A stretch of DNA of 64,000 nt from JAHJQQ01 sp963737555 (GTDB taxonomy: Bacteria > Pseudomonadota > Gammaproteobacteria > Thiohalobacterales > Thiohalobacteraceae), in NCBI GenBank assembly GCA_963737555.1, contig CAVTTB010000002.1, positions 248,001 to 312,000 on the forward strand. The letters are read 5' to 3'. A model generated the notes under the pieces. It saw only the letters and a list, made by a program, of their open reading frames with translations, was not told the DNA's origin and did no database searches. How positions within the stretch are numbered: position 1 is the stretch's first letter; each line of letters starts with the position of its first letter. Of this stretch, positions 56,669 to 64,000 are shown one piece after another. Made by a program: the position numbers and the translations under genes.

Positions 56669-58081
56669 ATGACCGAAGAACGGCAAGTCAAGGATACCCA
56701 CCACAAGGCCCTGGAAATCAATCTGGACCCGGCTCAATACGGCACCGTTGCCGAGATCGGCGCCGGCCAGGAGACCGCGCGCTGGTTCTTTCGCGTCGGT
56801 GGCGCCGCCGGCACCATTGCCAAGGCGATGTCGGCCTACGACATGAAATTCAGCGACGCCATCTACGGCACCTCGCCACGCTATGTCAGCCGCGAACGCC
56901 TGCGCTCTATGCTGGAACACGAATACCGTCTGGTGGTGGAACGTCTCGATGCCCACCGCGGTGCGGAGTCGACCTTCTTTGCCTTTGCCAATACCGTCGC
57001 CGCACGCTGTTTCTCCCGCAATGAAGAAGGCCAGGGTTGGCTCGGCATCCGCTTCCAGACCACGCCGCGCAGCGAACCTTCGCAAATCGACATCCATGTG
57101 CATCTGCGCGGCAAGAAGAGCATTCAGGATCAGGAATCGCTCGGCATCCTCGGGGTGAATCTGATGTACGGCGCGCTCTATCACCACAACGATCCGGTGT
57201 TGTTGATGGAGACCTTGCTGGATGGGCTGTACACCGAGCTGGTCGAGATCGACATGATCGAGTTCTCGGGACCCGCGTTCGCCGACATCGACAACCGCCT
57301 GATGGCGCTGCGCCTGGTGCAGAAGGGCCTGGCGCCGTCGGCCATGTTCACCGCCGATGGCCGCGTCGTGCACCCGGCCGAGGCGCTGTACAAAAAGGCT
57401 GTATTGATCGAACGCAGCCGCTTCCGCCCGCCGACCCATCTCAATATGAACATGCTGGATTGCGCGCGCGCCCAGTTCATCGCCGAACGTGAAGTGCAGG
57501 ACAATGAAGTGCTCGTGGTCTCGGAGATGACCCTGCACAATCTGCGCGACGGCAATGACATCGATGTACGCGACTTCCTCCACCGCGTGGAAATCCTCTG
57601 CGCGCTGGGCAAGAACGTGATGATTTCCAACCTCGGCGAATACTACCGGCTGGCCGCCTACCTGTTCCGCTACACCCAAAGACCGATGGGCGTGGTGATG
57701 GGCTTGCCGACCTTGCGTGAAGTCTTCGACGAGAAGTATTACACCAGCCTGGCCGGCGGCATTCTGGAATCCTTCGGTCGACTCTTCAATTACGATCTGC
57801 GCCTGTATGTCAGCCCCTGCCTTAGGCGAGGATGGCACCGAACAGGTCACGTGGAAAACTTCAAGCCACTCCCGCACCTGAAACATCTGTATGCCTATCT
57901 CTACGACAACGGCTACATCAAGGGCCTGCAGGGAATTCGCCCTGAACTGCTGTCGATCTTCTCGCACGAGATTCTGGCCAAGATCCGCGCCGGCCAGAGC
58001 GACTGGGAAGACAGCGTGCCGCCGGTCGTCGCGCAAATGATCCGCGACAAGCATCTGTTCGGCTGTGGCGGACACTGCTGA
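56669..58081 (+). CDS. Conserved protein of unknown role, about 470 residues
   Basis: The protein starts MTEERQVKDTHHKALEINLD and has VAEIGAGQETARWFFRVGGAAGTIAK near residues 25-50. It also carries IYGTSPRYVSRERL, ILGVNLMYGALYHHND and a LRDGNDIDVRDFLHRVEILCALGKNVMISN block, and ends in a cysteine (FGCGGHC). I recall the family as widespread in gammaproteobacteria under uncertain nucleotide-metabolism names, and will not assign a reaction. The stretch SPCLRRGWHRTGH (57810-57852) looks out of frame: read in the next frame it gives PALGEDGTEQVT, so two compensating indels are likely. TGGAG lies upstream of the ATG. Confidence 0.75.
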   Translation: MTEERQVKDTHHKALEINLDPAQYGTVAEIGAGQETARWFFRVGGAAGTIAKAMSAYDMKFSDAIYGTSPRYVSRERLRSMLEHEYRLVVERLDAHRGAESTFFAFANTVAARCFSRNEEGQGWLGIRFQTTPRSEPSQIDIHVHLRGKKSIQDQESLGILGVNLMYGALYHHNDPVLLMETLLDGLYTELVEIDMIEFSGPAFADIDNRLMALRLVQKGLAPSAMFTADGRVVHPAEALYKKAVLIERSRFRPPTHLNMNMLDCARAQFIAEREVQDNEVLVVSEMTLHNLRDGNDIDVRDFLHRVEILCALGKNVMISNLGEYYRLAAYLFRYTQRPMGVVMGLPTLREVFDEKYYTSLAGGILESFGRLFNYDLRLYVSPCLRRGWHRTGHVENFKPLPHLKHLYAYLYDNGYIKGLQGIRPELLSIFSHEILAKIRAGQSDWEDSVPPVVAQMIRDKHLFGCGGHC

Positions 58082-58112
58082 TCAGCCGATGGCCAGGGCA
58101 GCTCTAATCATT

Positions 58113-58140
58113 CGTCACACCGGCGAGAACCGGTATGACG
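58113..58140. repeat. CGTCACACCGG / CCGGTATGACG inverted repeat
   Basis: A short imperfect inverted repeat (arms 58113-58123 and 58130-58140) with a CGAGAA loop lies just after the preceding stop codon. It resembles common CGTCAT-ACCGG intergenic repeats and continues into GGAACACTGGAT...AGAATGACG. The open frame from 58145 to 58198 is therefore probably not coding. Confidence 0.6.
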
Positions 58141-58198
58141 TTCGATGGGAACACTGGATACGGCACTCGCCAGAATGACGAGATTCGAGTTTTTAACG

Positions 58199-58963
58199 AT
58201 GCCCGCCATTTACAGACAAACTCGGCGCAGCCACACTGCCGCGCATGCCCACACCCGCCTACAATCCGTTGACCTGCTACGCGGCCTCGCGCTGGCGATG
58301 ATGATCGCCTATCACTTCTGCTACGACCTGACGTATTTCAACTTCGCGCACTTCGATTTCTTCACCGATCCGTTCTGGCTGCAGGCACGCACGCTGATCC
58401 TGAGCAGTTTCTTATTGATCGCCGGCATCAGCCTGACCCTAGCCACGAACAACAGCATACGCCCGCATTCCTACTTCAAACGGCTGGCGACTATTACCGG
58501 TTGTGCGACTTTGATCAGCGTCGCCAGTTATTTCATGTTCGGTCCACGCTGGATCTTTTTCGGCGTGTTGCATTTCATCGCCGTGGCCAGCGTGCTCGGC
58601 CTGGGCTTCGTGCGCCGTCCTGGGTTGGCGTTGGCGACAGGCGTTGCGTTGATTCTTCTCGACCTCATGTTCAGTCATAGTTTCTTCGATCAAGCCGCGT
58701 GGCAGTGGCTGGGGCTGATGACCTATAAACCGCCGACCGAGGATTATGTGCCGCTGATTCCGTGGTTCGGCGTGTTTCTGCTCGGCACCGTTCTCGGCAA
58801 CCGCCTCTGGCTGCGCGAATCTGCACCGAGCCTCACACAGTGGCATAGCACGCAGCCGTTGGTGCAACTGCTGAGCCTCGCGGGCCGTCACAGCCTGCTC
58901 GTCTACATGCTGCATCAACCGCTGTTACTGGGAATGCTGTGGATGGCAAAACAGATCGTGTAG
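58199..58963 (+). CDS. DUF1624/HGSNAT-like membrane protein
   Basis: This protein of about 254 residues has seven or so membrane helices. The N-terminal SVDLLRGLALAMMIAYHFCYDLTYF carries the arginine and histidine typical of the heparan-alpha-glucosaminide N-acetyltransferase-like (DUF1624) family. VPLIPWFGVFLLGTVLGN and GRHSLLVYMLHQPLLLG complete the pattern. These proteins probably transfer acyl groups across the membrane, but no bacterial substrate is known to me. I start at the ATG at 58199, because upstream sequence is repeat-like. Confidence 0.85.
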   Translation: MPAIYRQTRRSHTAAHAHTRLQSVDLLRGLALAMMIAYHFCYDLTYFNFAHFDFFTDPFWLQARTLILSSFLLIAGISLTLATNNSIRPHSYFKRLATITGCATLISVASYFMFGPRWIFFGVLHFIAVASVLGLGFVRRPGLALATGVALILLDLMFSHSFFDQAAWQWLGLMTYKPPTEDYVPLIPWFGVFLLGTVLGNRLWLRESAPSLTQWHSTQPLVQLLSLAGRHSLLVYMLHQPLLLGMLWMAKQIV

Positions 58964-59038
58964 GCGATGGTGATCTATACTTGCGCTGCGCCGGCATCCT
59001 CAGCCAGCCACAGGCATTAAGCCAAGGGAGATCACAAC

Positions 59039-59839
59039 ATGGAAAAGTGGCAAGTCATCGCATTGCTGTTACTGGGCCTGGGTCTGCTGCTCATCTCGGT
59101 ACTGACCCGCGCACGCTTGGGTGAAAAATACGAACTCAAGACCATCGATCTGGTGTTGATCGTCCTGCCACTGCTGTTCGTGCTGCTGATCACCGGCAAG
59201 CTGAAGGTGTTGGATGCGTTCGGCGTGAAGGCCGACTTCTCCGCCCTGTTCGCCGATGCCGCCGCCGGGAACATCAAACAGGAAGTCGCGGCCTCGGCCT
59301 CGCCCGGCGTCGATGAAGTGGTCAATCTGTTGCAGATGGCCGGCAAGGGCGGCGTGAGCGAAATCCCGCGTCTGGTGGAGAACAAGACCCAGGCGCTGGT
59401 GTTCCAACTCGGCCACGGCGGTTATTACGGCCCGGCGATCCGCCAGTATTTCGATGCGCTGTATGCCAGCTCCTATCTGCAATACCTGGTGGTCCTGGAT
59501 CCGCAGGGAAAACTGTTCTGCCTCTACGACGCCCTGGACCTGGCCGTGTTTTTCCGCACCCAAGGCGACCAGGCCTATGACCAATTCGCCCGCTGGCTGA
59601 ATAATCCAGACACGCTGCCACTCGAATCACTGAAGCGCCTGCCGGGATACATCGGCATAGATCAGGCCGTGGCGCGCGATCTCAGCAAGCGCGACGCGCT
59701 CAAACGCATGGACACGCTGCGCGTCGACAGCCTGCCGGTGGTCGATAAGGACGGCGTCTTCGTCGGCACGGTGGAGAGGGCGCAACTGACTGCCAGCATG
59801 ATCTTGGAGGTGGCGGACAAACTGGAAGGCAAGCCGTGA
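59039..59839 (+). CDS. Membrane protein with CBS domain
   Basis: This 266-residue protein has two N-terminal membrane helices (about 5-22 and 36-53) and a soluble region. The C-terminal CBS-type segment ends RVDSLPVVDKDGVFVGTVERAQLTASM. CBS domains usually sense adenine nucleotides. The middle (LGHGGYYGPAIRQYFDALYASSYLQYLVVLD) has the look of a preceding degenerate CBS repeat. AAGGGAG precedes the ATG. It lies 62 bp before potA and is otherwise unconnected. Confidence 0.8.
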   Translation: MEKWQVIALLLLGLGLLLISVLTRARLGEKYELKTIDLVLIVLPLLFVLLITGKLKVLDAFGVKADFSALFADAAAGNIKQEVAASASPGVDEVVNLLQMAGKGGVSEIPRLVENKTQALVFQLGHGGYYGPAIRQYFDALYASSYLQYLVVLDPQGKLFCLYDALDLAVFFRTQGDQAYDQFARWLNNPDTLPLESLKRLPGYIGIDQAVARDLSKRDALKRMDTLRVDSLPVVDKDGVFVGTVERAQLTASMILEVADKLEGKP

Positions 59840-59901
59840 CTGTCACATGACAATTGGGAGTATTTACCCGACAATGCCGCTATTCCCAGGCGGTGTGCAG
59901 C

Positions 59902-61011
59902 ATGAACGGTACCGGCCAGAAGATCATCGAACTCCAGGGCGTGAGCAAGGCGTTCGGCGCCCATGAGGTACTCCCGCCGCTGCGCCTGGACATCTACCAC
60001 GGTGAATTCATCACCCTGCTCGGCCCGTCCGGCTGCGGCAAGACCACGCTGCTGCGCCTGATCGGCGGCTTCGAGCAGCCGGACGCCGGCCGCATTCTGC
60101 TGGCCGGCGCGACATCACCGATCTGCCGCCCAACCAGCGCCCGGTCAATACCGTGTTCCAGAGCTATGCGCTGTTCCCGCACATGACGGTGTTCGAGAAT
60201 GTCGCCTATGGCCTGCGTGCGGAGCATCGCCCGGAGGCCGAGATCCAGACCCGCGTCGCGCAGGTCCTGGCCATGGTGCAAATGAGCGAATTGGCGGGAC
60301 GCAAACCCGATCAGCTGTCCGGCGGCCAGCAGCAGCGCGTCGCCATCGCCCGCGCCGTGGTCAAGGGGCCGCGCGTGCTGCTGCTCGACGAGCCGCTGAG
60401 CGCGCTCGACTACAAGCTGCGCAAGCAGATGCAGAACGAACTCAAGCGCCTGCAGCGCGAACTCGGCATCACCTTCGTGTTCGTCACCCACGATCAGGAA
60501 GAGGCGCTGTCCATGTCCGACCGCGTGGTGGTGATGCGCGAGGGCGTGATCGAACAGGTCGGCACGCCGCGCGATGTCTACGAAGCGCCCGCCAATCTGT
60601 TCGTCGCGCGCTTCGTCGGCGAGATCAATGTGTTCACGGCGCGCGTGCTTGAGACCGTCGATACGGAGCGCGTCATCGGCGAGGTCGAAGGCGAGCGCCA
60701 TGAACTGCGCACCCACGGCAAGCGCTTCGCCGCGGGCGCAACGCATCCATGTGCTGCTGCGTCCGGAGGATCTGCGCCTGTTGCCCGCCGATGCGCCGCA
60801 CGGTTTGCCCGGCCAGGTGATCGAACGCAATTACAAGGGCATGACCCTGGAATCGCTGATCCGCCTCGATGCCGGCCAGGAACTGCTCGCCAGCGAATTC
60901 TTCGACGAAGACGATCCGGATTTCGATTACCGGCTCGGCGAGCGCGTGCGCGTGACCTGGGTGCCGAACTGGGAAATCCTGCTGCCCGATGACACTGCGC
61001 GCGCCGTTTAA
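59902..61011 (+). CDS. potA: Polyamine ABC transporter ATPase PotA (two frameshifts)
   Basis: PotA powers spermidine/putrescine import. Walker A GPSGCGKTT, the signature LSGGQQQRVAIARA, Walker B VLLLDEPLSALD and the switch histidine VFVTHDQEEA are intact. A C-terminal TOBE-like regulatory domain follows (VLLRPEDLRLLP). One base seems missing near 60106-60111 (before DITDLPPNQRPVNTVFQ), and one extra lies near 60734-60740 (before QRIHVLLRPED). Corrected length is about 369 residues (E. coli 378). The potB start overlaps the end by 23 bp. Confidence 0.92.
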
Positions 61012-61858
61012 GACCGCGGTCCTGGTCCTGATCTGGGGCTGGATGCTGCTGTTCGTGCTGGTGCCGAACCTGCTGGTGATCGTCACCAGTTTCCTGCGCC
61101 GCGACGATGTGCACTTCATCCGCTGGGACGCCACCCTGGACAATTACCTGCGGTTGTTCGCCCCGGATTATGCCGCAGGTGTTCGCGCACTCGTTCTACA
61201 TGGCGCTCGTCACCACCGTGCTTGTGTCTGCTGATCGGCTATCCCTTCGCCTACCTGGTCAGCCGTTATCGTGCCGCGGTGAAACCCTATCTGATCTTTC
61301 TGGTCATCGTGCCGTTCTGGACCAATTCGCTGGTGCGCACCTACGCCATGAAACTGTTGATCGCCACCAACGGTCTGGTGAATCAAGCGCTGCTCGCTCT
61401 GGGCTGGATCGACGAACCCTCTGCGCATGCTCTACACCGAAGGCGCGGTCATCGCTGGGTTGGTGTATGTGCTGCTGCCGTTCATGATCCTGCCGCTGTA
61501 CGCGATCTTCGAACAACTGCGCAACGATCTGCTGGAGGTCTCCGCCGATCTCGGCGCTGGGCGTTGGCAGACGTTTTATCGCGTGGTGCTGCCGCTGACC
61601 ATGCCCGGCATCATCGCCGGTTCGCTTTTGGTACTCCTGCCAGCGGTCGGCATGTTCTATGTCGCCGACGTACTCGGCGGCGCGAAGAATCTGCTCATCG
61701 GCAACATCGTCAAGAACCAATTTCTGGATGCACGCGACTGGCCGTTCGGCGCCGCCGCGAGCCTGCTGCTCACCGTTGCGATGGGCGTGTTGCTGTATGC
61801 CTATTATCTCAGCGTCAAACTGATCCGACGACCCGAGACTCATGCTGCGCTGGCTTAA
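60989..61858 (+). CDS. potB: Polyamine ABC transporter permease PotB (three frameshifts)
   Basis: PotB is one of two membrane subunits of the PotABCD importer. After correction it has about 288 residues and six helices. Pieces read MTLRAPFKTAVLVLIWGWMLL, QVFAHSFYMALVTTVL, LLIGYPFAYLVSRYR and MLYTEGAVIAGLVYVLLPF. The cytoplasmic EAA-like loop is DLLEVSADLGAGRWQTF. Breaks are +1 at CC for C (61173-61174), TT for T (61222-61223) and CCC for CC (61417-61419). It overlaps potA and potC. Confidence 0.9.
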
Positions 61859-62615
61859 ACAATTCTATCTGTGGCTGGTCTACGGGTTCCTCTATCTGCC
61901 GATCGGGGTGTTGGTGGTGTATTCCTTCAATGCCTCGAAGAATCCCTATAGCTGGGGCGGCTTCAGTTGGCAGTGGTATGCAAAGCTGTGGCAGAACGAA
62001 GCGCTGCTCGGCGCCGCAATCAATTCGCTGCTGCTGGCGGTGAGTTCAGCGGCGCTGTCGACGCTGATCGGCACGCTCACCGCGATTGCACTGCACCGCT
62101 ACCGCTTTCGCGGCAAGCGCGTGCTCAATGGCATGCTGTTCGTGGTGATGATGTCGCCGGACATCGTGCTGGCCATCTCGTTGCTGGCGCTGTTCATCCT
62201 GCTCGGCGTGCAGCTCGGTTACCTGTCGCTGCTGCTGGCGCACATCACCTTCTGTCTGCCGTTCGTCGTCGTCACGGTGTATTCGCGCCTGAGCGGTTTC
62301 AACCCGCAGATCCTGGAAGCGGCACGCGACCTCGGCGCCAGCGAACTGCGCACGATTCTCACGGTGCTGGTGCCGATCATCTTCCCGGCGGTGCTGGCCG
62401 GCTGGCTGCTCGGCTTCACGCTGTCGCTCGACGATGTGGTGGTCAGCATGTTCGTCACCGGGCCGACCTTCGAGGTGCTACCGTTGCGCATTTACTCGAT
62501 GGTACGCTTAGGGCTGAAGCCCGAGGTGAATGCCCTGGCGGCGGTGCTGCTGGCGCTGTCACTGCTGGCCTTGATCGGCTCCCAGTTCTTGCTGCTGCGA
62601 AAAAAAGGAACCTGA
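61842..62615 (+). CDS. potC: Polyamine ABC transporter permease PotC
   Basis: PotC is the second permease, 257 residues (E. coli 264), and the only pot gene without a frameshift. It has six helices, a SFNASKNPYSWGGFSWQWY periplasmic loop and the EAA loop ILEAARDLGASELRTIL. Its ATG lies inside the last codons of potB (17-bp overlap). Confidence 0.95.
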   Translation: MLRWLKQFYLWLVYGFLYLPIGVLVVYSFNASKNPYSWGGFSWQWYAKLWQNEALLGAAINSLLLAVSSAALSTLIGTLTAIALHRYRFRGKRVLNGMLFVVMMSPDIVLAISLLALFILLGVQLGYLSLLLAHITFCLPFVVVTVYSRLSGFNPQILEAARDLGASELRTILTVLVPIIFPAVLAGWLLGFTLSLDDVVVSMFVTGPTFEVLPLRIYSMVRLGLKPEVNALAAVLLALSLLALIGSQFLLLRKKGT

Positions 62616-62616
62616 T

Positions 62617-63662
62617 ATGACTCTGTTGCGTGGATTGCTGTGCTGGGTATGCCTGTCTTGGGGCAGTGTTCAGGCCGCAGACGACAAACTGCTGTATCTC
62701 TACAACTGGTCGGAATACCTGCCCGAGTCGGTGATCGAGCAGTTCCAGACCGAGACCGGCATCAAGGTCGTCTACACCACCTATGAGAGCAACGAGGCGA
62801 TGTACGCCAAGCTGCGACTGGTGAACGCGCGAGAACAGCTACGACCTGGTCGATTCCCTCGACTTACTATGTCGACAAGATGCGCCGCGAAGGCCTGCTC
62901 GCCAAGATCGACCGCAGCAAACTGACCAATTTCGCCAAGCTCGATCCCAAGCTGGTCAAGCAACCCTTCGATCCGGACAACGATTACAGCATCCCCTATC
63001 TGTGGGGCAGCACCGGCATCGCCGTGAACACCGACAAGATCAAGGCCGGCACCATCACTCAATGGCGTGATCTGTGGAATCCTGACTACAAGGATCGCCT
63101 GCTGCTCACCAACGACATGCGCGAGGTGTTCTACATGGGCCTGCGCCTGCTCGGCTATTCGGGCAACGACACCGATCCCAAACACATCGAGGCCGCCTAC
63201 ACCGAGTTGAAAAAGCTGGTGCCGAACGTGCGCGCCTACAACTCCGAGGCGCCGCGCATGCCGTATCTGGAAGGCGAAACCGATGCCGGCATGATCTGGA
63301 ACGGTGAGGCCTATGCCGCGAAGCAGGAAAATCCAGCCATCGAATTCGTCTATCCCAAGGAAGGCGTGATCCTGTGGATGGACAGTCTGGTGATTCCGAA
63401 GACCGCGCAACATGCGGACAACGCGCTCAAGTTCATCGACTTCGTGCTGCGCCCAGAGATCGCCAAGACCATCAGCGAAGAGATCGGCTACGCCTCGCCG
63501 AATCTTGCTGCTATCGCCCTGCTCGACGACGACGTGCGCAACAATCGCACGGTGTATCCGAACGAGGCCGATCTGAAGAACGCAGAGTTCCAAACCGATG
63601 TCGGTGAGGCCATCACCGTGTACGAGAAATACTGGGAAGCGCTGAAGACCGGCAGCGACTGA
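62617..63662 (+). CDS. potD: Polyamine-binding periplasmic protein PotD (two frameshifts)
   Basis: PotD captures spermidine or putrescine in the periplasm. The corrected protein is about 347 residues (E. coli 348), with a signal peptide (to VQA about residue 20), LYLYNWSEYLPESVIEQF, YVDKMRREGLLAKID and WGSTGIAVNTDKI. The acidic/aromatic ligand region MIWNGEAYAAK and MDSLVIPKTAQH follow. Extra bases lie near 62829-62834 and at TT for T (62854-62855), in the segment that should read NSYDLV-x-PSTYYVDK. It starts 1 bp after potC. Confidence 0.92.
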
Positions 63663-63682
63663 AGCCTACTCTTACCCGAACG

Positions 63683-63714
63683 ACAAAGCGGGCCGATGGC
63701 CCGCCTTGTGTTTT
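63683..63714 (+). terminator. Rho-independent terminator after potD
   Basis: A 7-bp stem (GCGGGCC / GGCCCGC) with a GAT loop, extended by ACAA/TTGT after one mismatch, is followed by GTTTTC. It lies 21 bp past the potD stop on the plus strand. Confidence 0.75.
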
Positions 63715-63734
63715 CTCACTCCGCCCGATTGCGA

Positions 63735-64000
63735 TCAGCCGTAAGCCAGTTTGATGGAGGCGAGCACATCAGCGCAGGCCTCGGCACAAGCGCGGCATTC
63801 GACATGCTTCTCGTGCTTGCGACATTCCTTCTCGCAGTCCTCGCAGACACGCGCGCAGATCGCTGCGTAATCCTTGTTGTAAGTCGAGTTGGCGCTAAGC
63901 AGATAGGCGAAAGCATCGCAGACCGCATACATCTCGTGCACTTTGGCGGAGCACTCAGCCAGTGAGGTGTCGCCTTCCTTGAAGATCACCTGACAGTGAC
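63735..64000 (-). CDS. Four-helix copper-binding (Csp/DUF326-like) protein, partial
   Basis: The frame runs off the window end; 88 codons are visible. Cysteines recur in the spacing of copper-storage Csp proteins: AECSAKVHEMYAVC, then AICARVCEDCEKECRKHEKHVECRACAEAC. In vitro, such helical bundles hold many Cu(I) ions on inward-facing cysteines. A GTG at 63989 could be a start. However, the codons just before it are in frame and include His and Cys (63993-63998), so the real N-terminus is probably outside the window. Confidence 0.8.
   Translation of the reverse strand, partial: HCQVIFKEGDTSLAECSAKVHEMYAVCDAFAYLLSANSTYNKDYAAICARVCEDCEKECRKHEKHVECRACAEACADVLASIKLAYG

Noticed and set aside
58145..58198. 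N-terminal extension of the DUF1624 protein
   Set aside because: The bases belong to a CGTCAT-type intergenic repeat, and homologues do not need the extra residues.

Overview
The window is a GC-rich stretch of a gammaproteobacterial chromosome. The order of the ribosomal and transcription genes (tRNA-Tyr/Gly/Thr-tufB-tRNA-Trp-secE-nusG-rplKAJL-rpoBC-rpsLG-fusA-tufA-S10-spc-alpha), the zinc-free 101-residue S14, three-span SecE, potABCD, ampDE and the TIGR04211-type SH3 protein all fit deep-branching Gammaproteobacteria, perhaps near the Chromatiales. I cannot name a genus. I see no transposase, phage gene, CRISPR array or rRNA gene.

Layout. 1-5.3 kb: the start of an MFS transporter gene, divergent uvrA, an unrecognised membrane protein and a SAM hydroxide adenosyltransferase. 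5.3-37.7 kb, all on the minus strand: a continuous translation/transcription supercluster read from the tRNA-tufB promoter at 37.75 kb down to the terminator after rplQ at 5.35 kb. A second strong promoter sits in front of rpsL, and hairpins lie between rplL and rpoB and between tufA and rpsJ. 37.9-41.7 kb: ugd, a YbaK-like deacylase, a TerC-family protein and an EamA transporter. 41.7-48 kb, minus strand: mak, a methionine-salvage set mtnB-mtnD-mtnC, an RluA-type pseudouridine synthase, mug, lemA and a GIDE-domain partner. 48-54.4 kb: an sseA-type sulfurtransferase, an AT-rich ORFan, an AcuI/YhdH oxidoreductase, ispG, btuF, cobC and ampE. 54.4-64 kb: ampD, a thioredoxin-like protein, an SH3/coiled-coil membrane protein, a conserved protein of unknown role, a DUF1624 acyltransferase-like membrane protein, a CBS membrane protein, the polyamine ABC operon potABCD and the edge of a copper-binding Csp-like gene.

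Data quality shapes the reading. About eighteen single-base indels break otherwise normal genes (uvrA, secY, ugd, mtnD twice, sseA twice, ispG twice, btuF, an unknown-family gene twice, potA twice, potB three times, potD twice). Most are +1 insertions, often lengthening a homopolymer by one base. Because secY and ispG are normally essential, these are most likely assembly errors, so I give whole-gene spans. mug is different: it has an in-frame TGA with coding sequence continuing beyond it.

The most interesting non-coding structure is a pair of elements (46.9 and 51.9 kb) made of 27-bp inverted repeats around unrelated AT-rich loops. Two GTAGCCCGGATG...CATCCGGGCTAC elements, a CCCGAATCCC-type inverted repeat wedged between rpoA and rplQ, and promoter/hairpin arrangements in the ribosomal cluster also stand out. 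I found no convincing wholly new system; the AT-rich ORFan at 48.9-49.5 kb is the best candidate for an undescribed protein.
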